A DNA stretch of 64,000 nucleotides from Verrucomicrobiota bacterium (lineage in GTDB: Bacteria > Verrucomicrobiota > Verrucomicrobiia > Opitutales > Opitutaceae). The position numbers and the translations under genes are program-made. This document shows positions 35,201 through 43,307 of the stretch, piece by piece (position 1 is the stretch's first letter; each line of letters begins with the position of its first letter). The stretch is from positions 68,397-132,396 of the forward strand of contig JAEWQP010000017.1 in the NCBI GenBank assembly GCA_023399155.1, read 5' to 3'. The notes beneath the pieces are model-generated. The model worked only from the letters and a program-made list of their open reading frames with translations. It did not search any database and was not told the origin of the DNA.

Positions 35201-36454
35201 GTGAATCGCCGTCAGCCCCCCAAGCAGATCCTGCTGGCAGCCGTCGCCACCCGGGAGGGTTTCATGCGTGGAGTGGTCCGCTGCGCGAAAAAGCGAAATT
35301 GGGAGCTCGTCACCGACATGCTCTACACGGGCACGTACCCGCGCGGATGGCGGGGGGACGGCATCCTCGCCTTGCCTTCCTACCAGCCCGACCTCGCGGA
35401 GTACCTGCGACGCTCAGCCGTTCCAAGCGTCGTCGTCGCGATGACCGACGAGGCGATCCCCGCCGCTCGGGTCGAACCGGACAACGTGGCGATCGGAAGA
35501 CTGGCCGCACGGCACTTGATGGAACTGCCCGTCCGCAGTTTCGCCTGGGCGCCCTTTCTCAACGATCGTGTGAACCGTGAACGCCTGGCGGGCTTCGATG
35601 CCGAGCTACGAAACCACGATCGCGCCTGCCAGATACTCCCGCCGATGCACCGTCGTGTCGCCCAGTACTGGCACGACGACTGGACGACGCGACGGGCGCA
35701 ACTGACCCGGCACCTGCTCGAACTCCCCCGCCCCGCGGCCATCTTCGCGGCCAATGACGGCGTCGCGTCCGACCTGCTGGATGCATGCGGCGAGGCGAAC
35801 CTGCGCGTCCCCGAGGACGTCGCCATCCTCGGCGTGGGGAACGACCAGCTGATCTGCGAATCGCGGACCGTCGGTCTTTCCAGCATTGATGATGATCCGG
35901 AGGAGATGGCCTGCCAGGCGGCCGACCTGCTTGGACGGCTGCTCGAGGGCGAGGGGTCGGCAGCGGAGATGCGTCGGGTCAGACCCCGGGGAATCATACA
36001 GCGCGCGAGCACGCATCGCGCGGACGGGGACGACCTGAGGATATTCGAGGCCCAGGCGTACGTGGCCGACAATTACACCGATCCCCTCTTCGGGGTGTCG
36101 GCGGTCGCAGACGCCGTAAGGCTGTCGCGGAGACAGCTCGAGCGCAGCTTCCGGCAGGTCACCGGGTGCACCGTCCGCGGATTCATCGAACGATCACGCA
36201 TGAACGAGGCGGCCCGTCTCCTCCGCGAACACCCCCAGACGAGGATCTCGACCGTCGCGGAACTCGTCGGGCTTCGGGGCGCAAGCCATTTTGTCCGGAC
36301 GTTCCGTCGCCACTTTGGCACGACGCCCACGGCCTACCGGATCGCTTGCGACAACGAGGTCGGCGTTTCCGCCCGCGGTCCCTGCCGGGATGCGCAGCAG
36401 TGCGAGCGATCGGGTGCAGCAGTCCGACCCCTGCTTCCCGTTGCGGTCCACTGA
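35201..36454 (+). CDS. XylR-type transcriptional regulator (LacI-like sensor plus AraC HTH)
   Basis: Cytoplasmic regulator of 417 residues that pairs a sugar-binding domain with an AraC DNA-binding domain. Residues about 8-275 form a LacI/periplasmic-binding-protein-like fold (AIFAANDGVASDLLDACGEANLRVPEDVAILGVGNDQLICE ... LSSIDDDPEEMACQAADLL), and about 285-385 carry two helix-turn-helix units (GVSAVADAVRLSRRQLERSFRQVTGCT and RISTVAELVGLRGASHFVRTFRRHFGTTPTAYR). This is the layout of the E. coli XylR family. The 30-residue C-terminal tail after the HTH is unusual and low in complexity. It is divergent from the sensor kinase gene and convergent with the second TonB receptor. The effector is probably a pentose or deoxysugar, not shown. 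Confidence 0.93.
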   Translation: MNRRQPPKQILLAAVATREGFMRGVVRCAKKRNWELVTDMLYTGTYPRGWRGDGILALPSYQPDLAEYLRRSAVPSVVVAMTDEAIPAARVEPDNVAIGRLAARHLMELPVRSFAWAPFLNDRVNRERLAGFDAELRNHDRACQILPPMHRRVAQYWHDDWTTRRAQLTRHLLELPRPAAIFAANDGVASDLLDACGEANLRVPEDVAILGVGNDQLICESRTVGLSSIDDDPEEMACQAADLLGRLLEGEGSAAEMRRVRPRGIIQRASTHRADGDDLRIFEAQAYVADNYTDPLFGVSAVADAVRLSRRQLERSFRQVTGCTVRGFIERSRMNEAARLLREHPQTRISTVAELVGLRGASHFVRTFRRHFGTTPTAYRIACDNEVGVSARGPCRDAQQCERSGAAVRPLLPVAVH

Positions 36455-36846
36455 TGCCGAAGTCGCTCCGGCCCCCCATCGCCGCGGTGCACCGATCGGC
36501 CGCCTCCGGCCAGGTGTGACCTGATCACGCGCCAGGACGCGCCCTGCGCAGGCAGGCCGGGGGATTTCCTCATTTCCCGGAGACACGCCATACCCGGCAT
36601 CGTCTCCGTGGTCCGGTGTCCAAATGCGGCGCGTGCGGCCGGCCCGGGGCCCTTTTGCGGGGCCCGGAACGCAAGAGGAACCCCCGCCCTCGAGCGGGGG
36701 TTCCTCGACAGTCCCGAGTACCTGCTGTCTCGACACAGGCCCTGCGCCTGCAGTTCCCACGCCGACCGACCAAGTCACGCGGGAACCGGGCGCCGCCGGA
36801 ACCAAACCCGGTCCGCGGCGCTCCGGCCACTGGCGCAGGTCCCGGA
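36455..36846. other. 392-base gap between convergent genes
   Basis: Only the hairpin at 36675-36706 stands out here. Short frames are Arg/Pro-rich and lack start signals. I see no RNA gene or repeat. Confidence 0.5.
36675..36706 (-). terminator. Strong hairpin terminator downstream of the second TonB receptor
   Basis: GAGGAACCCCCGC (36675-36687) and GCGGGGGTTCCTC (36694-36706) form a perfect 13-bp stem with a 6-base loop, 140 bases after the receptor stop on the minus strand. The T-run is poor on both strands, so it may act in both directions or need help from Rho. Confidence 0.75.
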
Positions 36847-39800
36847 TCAGAATCTGAATGTATTCGTCACCGTCCAGACCTGCGCCGGCGCGATTCGGTA
36901 GGCGGCTGGAGTCCCGTCGGGTTGAACGGTGATGGGAATGAGGCTGTCGCCCTCAAACGCGTTGCGCACGTTCAACTGAATGCTCCAGTCGATCTTGTCG
37001 GCGAACCTTCTCCGGTATCCCACCCAGAAGTCGAAGTTCGTCTCGGAGGGTCCGGTGTATGGGTCGTTGAGGTCGACACTGAAGCTGTCGGAACCACCCA
37101 CCGGCGCGTAACCGATGATCACTTCATCCTGGTAGCGGATGCCCGCACCCACGTTGACTCCATTGAGGAACCCCGTCGTGAAGTCGTAGTTGGTGATCGC
37201 ATTGAAGCGCCACTCGCGGATCTCCGGGGCCTGCGAACCCTCCTGCAGCTTTCGCGAGGTCCATTCGAACCCGACGTTCTGGTTCCACTGATACATCGTG
37301 GTCTCGTTTCCGGCACCGCCCCACCAGATGCGGAGATCGCCGGCCGCCGTGTTTCTGAGGGCGTCGTCGTAGGCGGCGATGAACTCGGCCAGGGCCGCGC
37401 CGCCGATGTTCCGCCGCGTGGCCTTGGTCTTCGATGCGTTGATGGCCACGCGCCAGTTCCGCACCGGCATCGCCGTGAGCTCGATCTCATAGCCCTTCGA
37501 GACCGTGTCCTCGGTCAGCGTGAAGCCGGACGGCTGTGTCTTCGAGATGCCGCCCGCACCGGGGGTAAACGGACGCTCCAGGTCGAACTGCCACGCGGTA
37601 TACATGCGCTGGGCCACGGGCGACTGCTGCCAGGCGCGCCACGCCGCGATCGCCGCGTTCTCACGGGCTCTCGCCTGCTCCGGAGTCTCGCCGGCGGCCG
37701 TGCCGTAGTTCCACTGCGAGCTGGTATCGTATTCCGGATGCGTGACGGCGACGGCGCTGTCGATGTTGTCGCCGGTCCAGTTGTGCTCGAAGTGGTTGGC
37801 CCAGTTGCCGCCCCAGACCTGCGAGTCGGCGATGAACCACTGGTTGCTCAGGCCGCTGCTGCCGGCATTGGTCACGGACGTCTCGTATTCGTTGACCTTC
37901 AGCGAATACTTGCCGTCCTTGGTTGCGAGCAGGACTCCCCGCTCGCGCGTCTTGCCTTCCGGAGGCGCGATGGGTTGTGCGTAAAGGTCGACACGATTAG
38001 CCAGCGGCTGGAAGTTCGTGGAGTGCGCATACAGCAGGCTGACATTCACCGGCCACTTCTCCATGAGGTTCGAGAGGCCGGGCAGTTCGTTCAGATGCGC
38101 CACGACGCTGTAGGCTCGCGACGTGACCGTATCGAGCTTGCCGTAGCCGTCGGTGCCGGCGTGGCCCGACCGCGGATCGACGACCTCGCCGTCGGCGATC
38201 TTCGGCAGACGATAGACGTCAGGGCTCAGGTCGAGGTGGCCGGGGGCGTTGCGGCTGTCCACATCCTGCCTGTAGCTCCAGCGCTGTGCATCGTCCTCCC
38301 GCCAGCCATACGTGCCCACGATCGCGTTGCCGAGGAGCTTGCCCTGCCAGACCAGCGCCTTCGACTCGATCTTGTTGCGGTTGAGGTTCGCGCTGGTCGT
38401 CAGGAGGTCGCGGTTGGCCGCCGAGTCCTCGGAATCCGTGACGGTGAAGGGAACGTCCTGCCAGCCGATGTAGGCCGCGGGGTTGTCCGACTGGGTCACG
38501 GGAATCAGCTGGTTGCCGCTTCGGCTGAAGCGGCGGCGGTCGAAGTAGAGCGGAACGCCGTTCCCATCGACCGCGTCCGGATTCTCGATGTAGCCGGGCA
38601 CGTTCGCGTATTCAACTTCCGGTGGCAAAAAGGCCTCGTTTGTCCAGGGATCGCCCGGGTTGACACCCGGCAGATTGGCCCACTGGGAATTGAAGGCACG
38701 GACGGTGAAGGTCCCGCCGAGGTCGATCTTCTCCCTCACGCGCGACAACCTCGCCCCCGAGGCGGACGACGCGTTCATCAGTGACGAGCCGAGATAGATG
38801 ATCGCACTTGGCGTCATGTCGCCGTTGTTGAACTTGTAACTGGAGGCGATGTAGTCGCCGCCGTGGAAGGTGCGGTACGCGGGATCGAGGATGGCGTAGC
38901 GCTGCCAGGAGCGCTCGTCCGTCTCGCGTTCCTCGCTGGCCAGGAGTCCGGTCAAGACATGGCTGCCGAGGATGCGGGAGAGCATGCTTCCGTTGCCCTC
39001 CTTCTCGAAGTCATGCTGGATGAACGCAGTGACCCGCATGCCATCGCGCTCGCTCAGCATACGGTTGTTTCCGAACTGGCCGTTGTCGGTGATGTAGGGA
39101 CGCCCGACGTTCGCATTGGGCGTGCCGTCGCCGAAGGGAAGGTTGTCGGGCGGCGTTCCGCTGCCGCGCTGCGTGCCGTCGGAATGGACGTCCATCATGT
39201 CGATGCGAATCGACTGTCGTGTATCCGTGAGGAAACTAAGCTGGCCGTTGCGGTACGTCTCGGTGTTGTAGATGAACTGGAGGCCGATCTTGTCGTTGAG
39301 GAAGGTCTGCGACAGATCGATGCTGTAGGTATCCCAGTCCTGCCATTCCTTCTTGTTCGGTCCGTCGATCAGGTTGTTGTAGAAGTTGAAGATCGAGGGA
39401 TCGGTCAGCGAGTTGTTCTTGTAGATCTCGGCGTAGTCGAGTCCCGCGGCTTTCGCCCACTGTGACGGGGTGCCGATCGTGACCGGACGGTGGAAGTTGT
39501 AGCCGACCCCGCCGGTGACGTTGCCGTTCCGGTCGACGCCGTAGAACCCTTTCACCTCCTCGCTCCACCACTGCGGAGCCTGCCCCTGTGTGCCGAAGAA
39601 CGCCCACGGGGACGCACCGAGGCTCTGGGCCATGGCGCCCAGCTCCGGACGAAACGCAGGGTTCAGCATGCCCGTATTCGGTCCGCCGTTGATGATCGGC
39701 CGGTTCTGGCCGTGATTGGGCCGGAACAGGTTGTCCTGCTGGGCCTGGTGCGCGTTGACGGTGAGTTTGTTCAGGCGCTGGAAGGTGTAGGGGGCGAGCT

Positions 39801-40794
39801 CGCCCACCGAGACCTGCCCGTCGCCGTTCCCATCGCCCGGCCGGCGTCCCTCGTAGGTCCCGGTCAGGAACCACGGCGTGAGGAAGTCGTAAGGAGGAAG
39901 CGTCCGCGGCCGGTTGCTCTCGATCTCGCCGTGCTCGAAGTTGGCCTTGAGAATCGTGCGGGCATTGCCGCGCTTCAGAAACTTCGGCTCCCAGCGCATC
40001 GCGCCGTAGATGCGCTCATCGAGGTCATAGGCCGGCTCCTGCTTGAACTTCTCCTCATCACGCAAGAGGGCGAGCCGCACGGCGAGTTCGTCGTTGATCA
40101 GCTCCCGGTTCAGGTTGAGGGACTGGCGGTTTGAACCGTAGCTGCCAAAACGCACATCCACCTCGCCGGAGTTCCGGAAGCTGGCGCCCTGCGTGCCGGC
40201 ATTGACGAGACCCGCGGGGCTGCCCTGGCCGAACATGATCGAGTTGGGCCCACGCTGCAGGTCGATGCGGTCGATATTGTAGCCGTCCCACGGGATGTCG
40301 GTGAGGAAGTAGTCGCGGGAGTTGTCCGCGGCGGCCAGTCCCCGGACGCGCGTGTTCTGGTTGGGATTCCTGAACCGGTCGGTCTCGTTGAGCTGGGCGC
40401 CATCGCCCAGGCCGGCGAAATTTCCCTGGATGCTGCCAACCTCGGTGTTGGTCGTGTACTGGAGCAGCGATTCGTTGCTCGTCGCGCCGATGTCGCGCAG
40501 GAACTCCGGCGTGATGACCTGCACTGCGTTGCCGACGTCGCGCAGCTCGGTGTTGAGGCGGTTGCCGGCGAGGGTGCTCGCCGCGGCGTATCCGTCCGTG
40601 CCTTCCGCCCTGACTTCGAAGGGCGACAAGGTGACGATCTCCTCATCCTCCTCCTGGGCTGGAGCGGCCCCGCGCGCGCCCGGCGCGCTGGGAGGGCTCT
40701 GTGTATTGGTGGTCTGCGCAAACGCCGGCGTAGTCAGCGCGGCGAAGAGCAGCAGGGACCTTACTTGTCTCGTGTAGCTCGGTGGCTTTTTCAC
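36847..40794 (-). CDS. TonB-dependent outer-membrane receptor (Opitutaceae LSPF type, second)
   Basis: Outer-membrane glycan transporter of 1315 residues. Signal peptide 1-27 (VRSLLLFAALTTPAFAQ), a Ser/Pro/Ala linker, then EEDEEIVTLSPFEVRAE (48-64). The plug shows TLAGNRLNTELRDVGNAVQVITPEFLRD and IDLQRGPNSIMFGQGSPAGLVN; the barrel ends VTNTFRF. A short insert at about 320 reads GDGNGDGQVSVGE, a possible EF-hand-like calcium turn in an outer loop. The start is a GTG at 40794, the first possible codon before the signal peptide. It shares motifs with the receptor at 9676-13470 but differs throughout the loops, so it probably takes a different oligosaccharide. It is divergent from GH97 with a 539-base gap, and has no SusD partner. 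Confidence 0.95.
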   Translation of the reverse strand: MKKPPSYTRQVRSLLLFAALTTPAFAQTTNTQSPPSAPGARGAAPAQEEDEEIVTLSPFEVRAEGTDGYAAASTLAGNRLNTELRDVGNAVQVITPEFLRDIGATSNESLLQYTTNTEVGSIQGNFAGLGDGAQLNETDRFRNPNQNTRVRGLAAADNSRDYFLTDIPWDGYNIDRIDLQRGPNSIMFGQGSPAGLVNAGTQGASFRNSGEVDVRFGSYGSNRQSLNLNRELINDELAVRLALLRDEEKFKQEPAYDLDERIYGAMRWEPKFLKRGNARTILKANFEHGEIESNRPRTLPPYDFLTPWFLTGTYEGRRPGDGNGDGQVSVGELAPYTFQRLNKLTVNAHQAQQDNLFRPNHGQNRPIINGGPNTGMLNPAFRPELGAMAQSLGASPWAFFGTQGQAPQWWSEEVKGFYGVDRNGNVTGGVGYNFHRPVTIGTPSQWAKAAGLDYAEIYKNNSLTDPSIFNFYNNLIDGPNKKEWQDWDTYSIDLSQTFLNDKIGLQFIYNTETYRNGQLSFLTDTRQSIRIDMMDVHSDGTQRGSGTPPDNLPFGDGTPNANVGRPYITDNGQFGNNRMLSERDGMRVTAFIQHDFEKEGNGSMLSRILGSHVLTGLLASEERETDERSWQRYAILDPAYRTFHGGDYIASSYKFNNGDMTPSAIIYLGSSLMNASSASGARLSRVREKIDLGGTFTVRAFNSQWANLPGVNPGDPWTNEAFLPPEVEYANVPGYIENPDAVDGNGVPLYFDRRRFSRSGNQLIPVTQSDNPAAYIGWQDVPFTVTDSEDSAANRDLLTTSANLNRNKIESKALVWQGKLLGNAIVGTYGWREDDAQRWSYRQDVDSRNAPGHLDLSPDVYRLPKIADGEVVDPRSGHAGTDGYGKLDTVTSRAYSVVAHLNELPGLSNLMEKWPVNVSLLYAHSTNFQPLANRVDLYAQPIAPPEGKTRERGVLLATKDGKYSLKVNEYETSVTNAGSSGLSNQWFIADSQVWGGNWANHFEHNWTGDNIDSAVAVTHPEYDTSSQWNYGTAAGETPEQARARENAAIAAWRAWQQSPVAQRMYTAWQFDLERPFTPGAGGISKTQPSGFTLTEDTVSKGYEIELTAMPVRNWRVAINASKTKATRRNIGGAALAEFIAAYDDALRNTAAGDLRIWWGGAGNETTMYQWNQNVGFEWTSRKLQEGSQAPEIREWRFNAITNYDFTTGFLNGVNVGAGIRYQDEVIIGYAPVGGSDSFSVDLNDPYTGPSETNFDFWVGYRRRFADKIDWSIQLNVRNAFEGDSLIPITVQPDGTPAAYRIAPAQVWTVTNTFRF

Positions 40795-41333
40795 GTTTCT
40801 GCTTGGGTTTAGGGTTAGGCTGGACTCCGGAATGCCGGCGGTCCGGCAAAGTGGCGTGCGGCTCGTCGCCGCCCGAAACGAGATGCGGGCACGCAGTCAG
40901 CCGGGACCGATGGCGATCGGGAGGGGACGTGAACGCGCAGATGCGGGCATCTTGGGGATGGTGGAATTATGCGCGCCGGCGCTGGTCCGGGTCTATAGAC
41001 ACTTTGCGCACCGCACTAGGTCGATTGCGACACGTGGCCACCGCGTGCCTCGCGTAGTATGTCCATGGATATAGTCCCGGCCTGGACTTCCGGGTGGTGT
41101 TGCCGGGCCTGGCCGCCTCGCGCCGGGTCGCCGCGCAGGCGTGTGGCGGCCGAAACCGAGGTGATCCTAACGGTCAAGTGTTCCCCGCGTTTCGCATCCC
41201 CGCCCCGCCCGCCAGACTGCCGCCGCACGTGCACGCCCCCGCCCGCGCGGTTCCCGGCACGCGCCCTCCGTGCGCCGCCCGTTTGCCGGATCGCATCCGT
41301 GGACTAGCTTCCCTCATTCCCACCCGCCTGCCC
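40795..41333. promoter_or_regulatory. 539-base divergent promoter region of the TonB receptor and GH97
   Basis: No gene is recognised; the GH97 frame stays open upstream but without a signal peptide and with an Arg/Pro-rich composition. Seen: GTCTATAGAC (40991-41000), a perfect 10-bp palindrome; and TATGTCCATGGATATA (41058-41073), palindromic except for one pair. Both are candidate regulator sites. No clear sigma-70 pair was found. Confidence 0.35.
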
Positions 41334-43292
41334 ATGAAACTCCGCCCTTTCTCCGCTGCGCTCGGCGTGCTGTTTAGCACGCTCCTCGGTGCCGACGAGA
41401 TCACGAGCCCCGACGGGACTCTCGCCGTGAAGCTGGCCCACCACGCAGGCCGCCTCTCCTATGAGGTGACCCACCGCGGCCGGACCGTGCTCGAGGCGTC
41501 ACCGCTCGGCCTCGAGACGAGTCTTGGAAACCTCACCCAGGGCCTGCAGGCCCTCGGGACCGCGACCGCTGTAGTGGACCAGCATTACACGCTGCCCCAC
41601 GGCAAGGTGCGCGACGTGCACTATCGCGCCAATGAGATGACCGCCCGCTTCGCCCACGGGGACGGGGTCATCCTCGAGGTCATCTTCCGCGTGAGCGACC
41701 GCGACGTCGCGTTCGCCTACAGGATCTCCGCGAAGGAAAAGACCCGCGTCACGATCCTGCGGGAGGCCACGGGCTTCGACCTTCCCGCGGCGGCGACGTC
41801 GTTCGCCACCTGGCAGGCGAAGCCGGGTGATGGCTGGATGGCGACCAAGCCGAGCTACGAGGAGGGTTACCAGATCGACGAACCCGTGGGGACGAAATCG
41901 CCCACCGGGCTGGGCTTCACGTTCCCCGCGCTGTTTCGCATCGGCGATCACGCCTGGGTGCTGCTCTCCGAGACCGGCACCTCCAGCCAGTACGCCGGAA
42001 CGCGGCTCGGGGATCCCACGCCGGACGGGCTTTATCCGATCGCGTTTCCCGAGCCGGGGGAGAACGGCGGGACCGGCGAGACCACGGTCACGGCGTCGCT
42101 TCCGCTCCTCACCCCATGGCGCACGCTGACTGTCGGCACGACTCTGGCACCGATCGTCGAAACCACGGTCGCCACCGATCTCGTGGCGCCACTCTACGAG
42201 GCAACGCGCGACTACACGCCCGGCCGCGCAACCTGGAGCTGGCTGGTGTGGCAGGACGCGAGCATGAACGAGCCGGACCAGCGCCAGTTCATCGATCTGG
42301 CCGCCGCGATGGGCTATGAATACATCCTCATCGACGCGCTCTGGGAAGCGAATCTCGGCCGGGAGAAACTCGCCCGGATCGTGGCGGATGCAAAGGCCAT
42401 GGGTGTCGGTGTGCTGCTATGGTACAACTCCAACGGTGCGTGGAACGATGCCCCGCAGGACCCGCGCAATCGCATGGATACCGCGCCCGCCCGCCAGCGC
42501 GAGATGGCCTGGCTGCAGTCGATCGGCGTGCAGGGCCTCAAGGTGGACTTCTTCGGCGGGGACAAGCAGGTGACGATGAAGCTTTACGAGGACATCCTGA
42601 CCGATGCCAACGCCCACGGGCTCATGCTGAACTTCCACGGCGCCACGCTCCCGCGGGGCTGGGAGCGCATGTATCCAAATCACATGACAAGCGAGGCCGT
42701 GACCGCTTCGGAAAACCTCATCTTTTCCCAGGACTTCGCCGATGCCGAGGCACGCCTGAGCACCATCCTTCCCTTCGTCCGCAATCCCGTGGCCGCGATG
42801 GACTACGGTCCTCTTGTGCTGAATCGGACGTTCCACCGCGAGGCGGGGAAAGGAAACCAGCGTCGCACGACCGACGCGTTTCAACTCGCGACGACCGTGC
42901 TCTATCAGTCGCCTCTCCAGCATGTCGGCCTCACGCCGAACAACCTGCAGGAACAACCGGCGCACGTGATCGAGTTCCTGAAGGCGGTGCCGGCCGCGTG
43001 GGACGAGACGCGCTTCGTGGCGGGTTATCCCGGACGTTTCGTGGCGGTGGCGCGTCGCAGCGGCGACCAGTGGTACATCGCCGTGACGCATGCCGGGAAG
43101 GAACGTCAAGAACTCACCATCAACGTGCCGTTCCTGGCCGGGCGCACCCTGCAGCTGATCCACGATGGAGCCGATGGCACGGCAGCCACCCGAGAGGTCA
43201 CGGTGGGCCCTGATGGCGCACTCGCCCTCTCCCTGCACGAGGGCGGCGGAGCCGTGGCATTCACGCCAGCCAGCGCTCTTAAGTCGCACTGA
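41334..43292 (+). CDS. GH97 glycosidase, probably retaining alpha-galactosidase type
   Basis: Exported glycosidase of 652 residues. Signal peptide MKLRPFSAALGVLFSTLLGA, then ITSPDGTLAVKL, the usual N-terminal super-beta-sandwich opening. The TIM barrel shows RATWSWLVWQDASMNEP, YEYILIDALWE, VLLWYNSNG and GLKVDFFGGD, with Asp405 where retaining GH97 enzymes have their nucleophile; inverting SusB-like members instead rely on Glu. This favours alpha-galactosidase or a similar retaining activity, by analogy. It ends with a beta-sandwich (DGALALSLHEGGGAVAF). The ATG at 41334 is chosen for the signal peptide. It is convergent with the acetylesterase gene, only 15 bases between stops, so the transcripts must overlap. 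Confidence 0.9.
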   Translation: MKLRPFSAALGVLFSTLLGADEITSPDGTLAVKLAHHAGRLSYEVTHRGRTVLEASPLGLETSLGNLTQGLQALGTATAVVDQHYTLPHGKVRDVHYRANEMTARFAHGDGVILEVIFRVSDRDVAFAYRISAKEKTRVTILREATGFDLPAAATSFATWQAKPGDGWMATKPSYEEGYQIDEPVGTKSPTGLGFTFPALFRIGDHAWVLLSETGTSSQYAGTRLGDPTPDGLYPIAFPEPGENGGTGETTVTASLPLLTPWRTLTVGTTLAPIVETTVATDLVAPLYEATRDYTPGRATWSWLVWQDASMNEPDQRQFIDLAAAMGYEYILIDALWEANLGREKLARIVADAKAMGVGVLLWYNSNGAWNDAPQDPRNRMDTAPARQREMAWLQSIGVQGLKVDFFGGDKQVTMKLYEDILTDANAHGLMLNFHGATLPRGWERMYPNHMTSEAVTASENLIFSQDFADAEARLSTILPFVRNPVAAMDYGPLVLNRTFHREAGKGNQRRTTDAFQLATTVLYQSPLQHVGLTPNNLQEQPAHVIEFLKAVPAAWDETRFVAGYPGRFVAVARRSGDQWYIAVTHAGKERQELTINVPFLAGRTLQLIHDGADGTAATREVTVGPDGALALSLHEGGGAVAFTPASALKSH

Positions 43293-43307
43293 GGCTGGAC
43301 GAGGACT

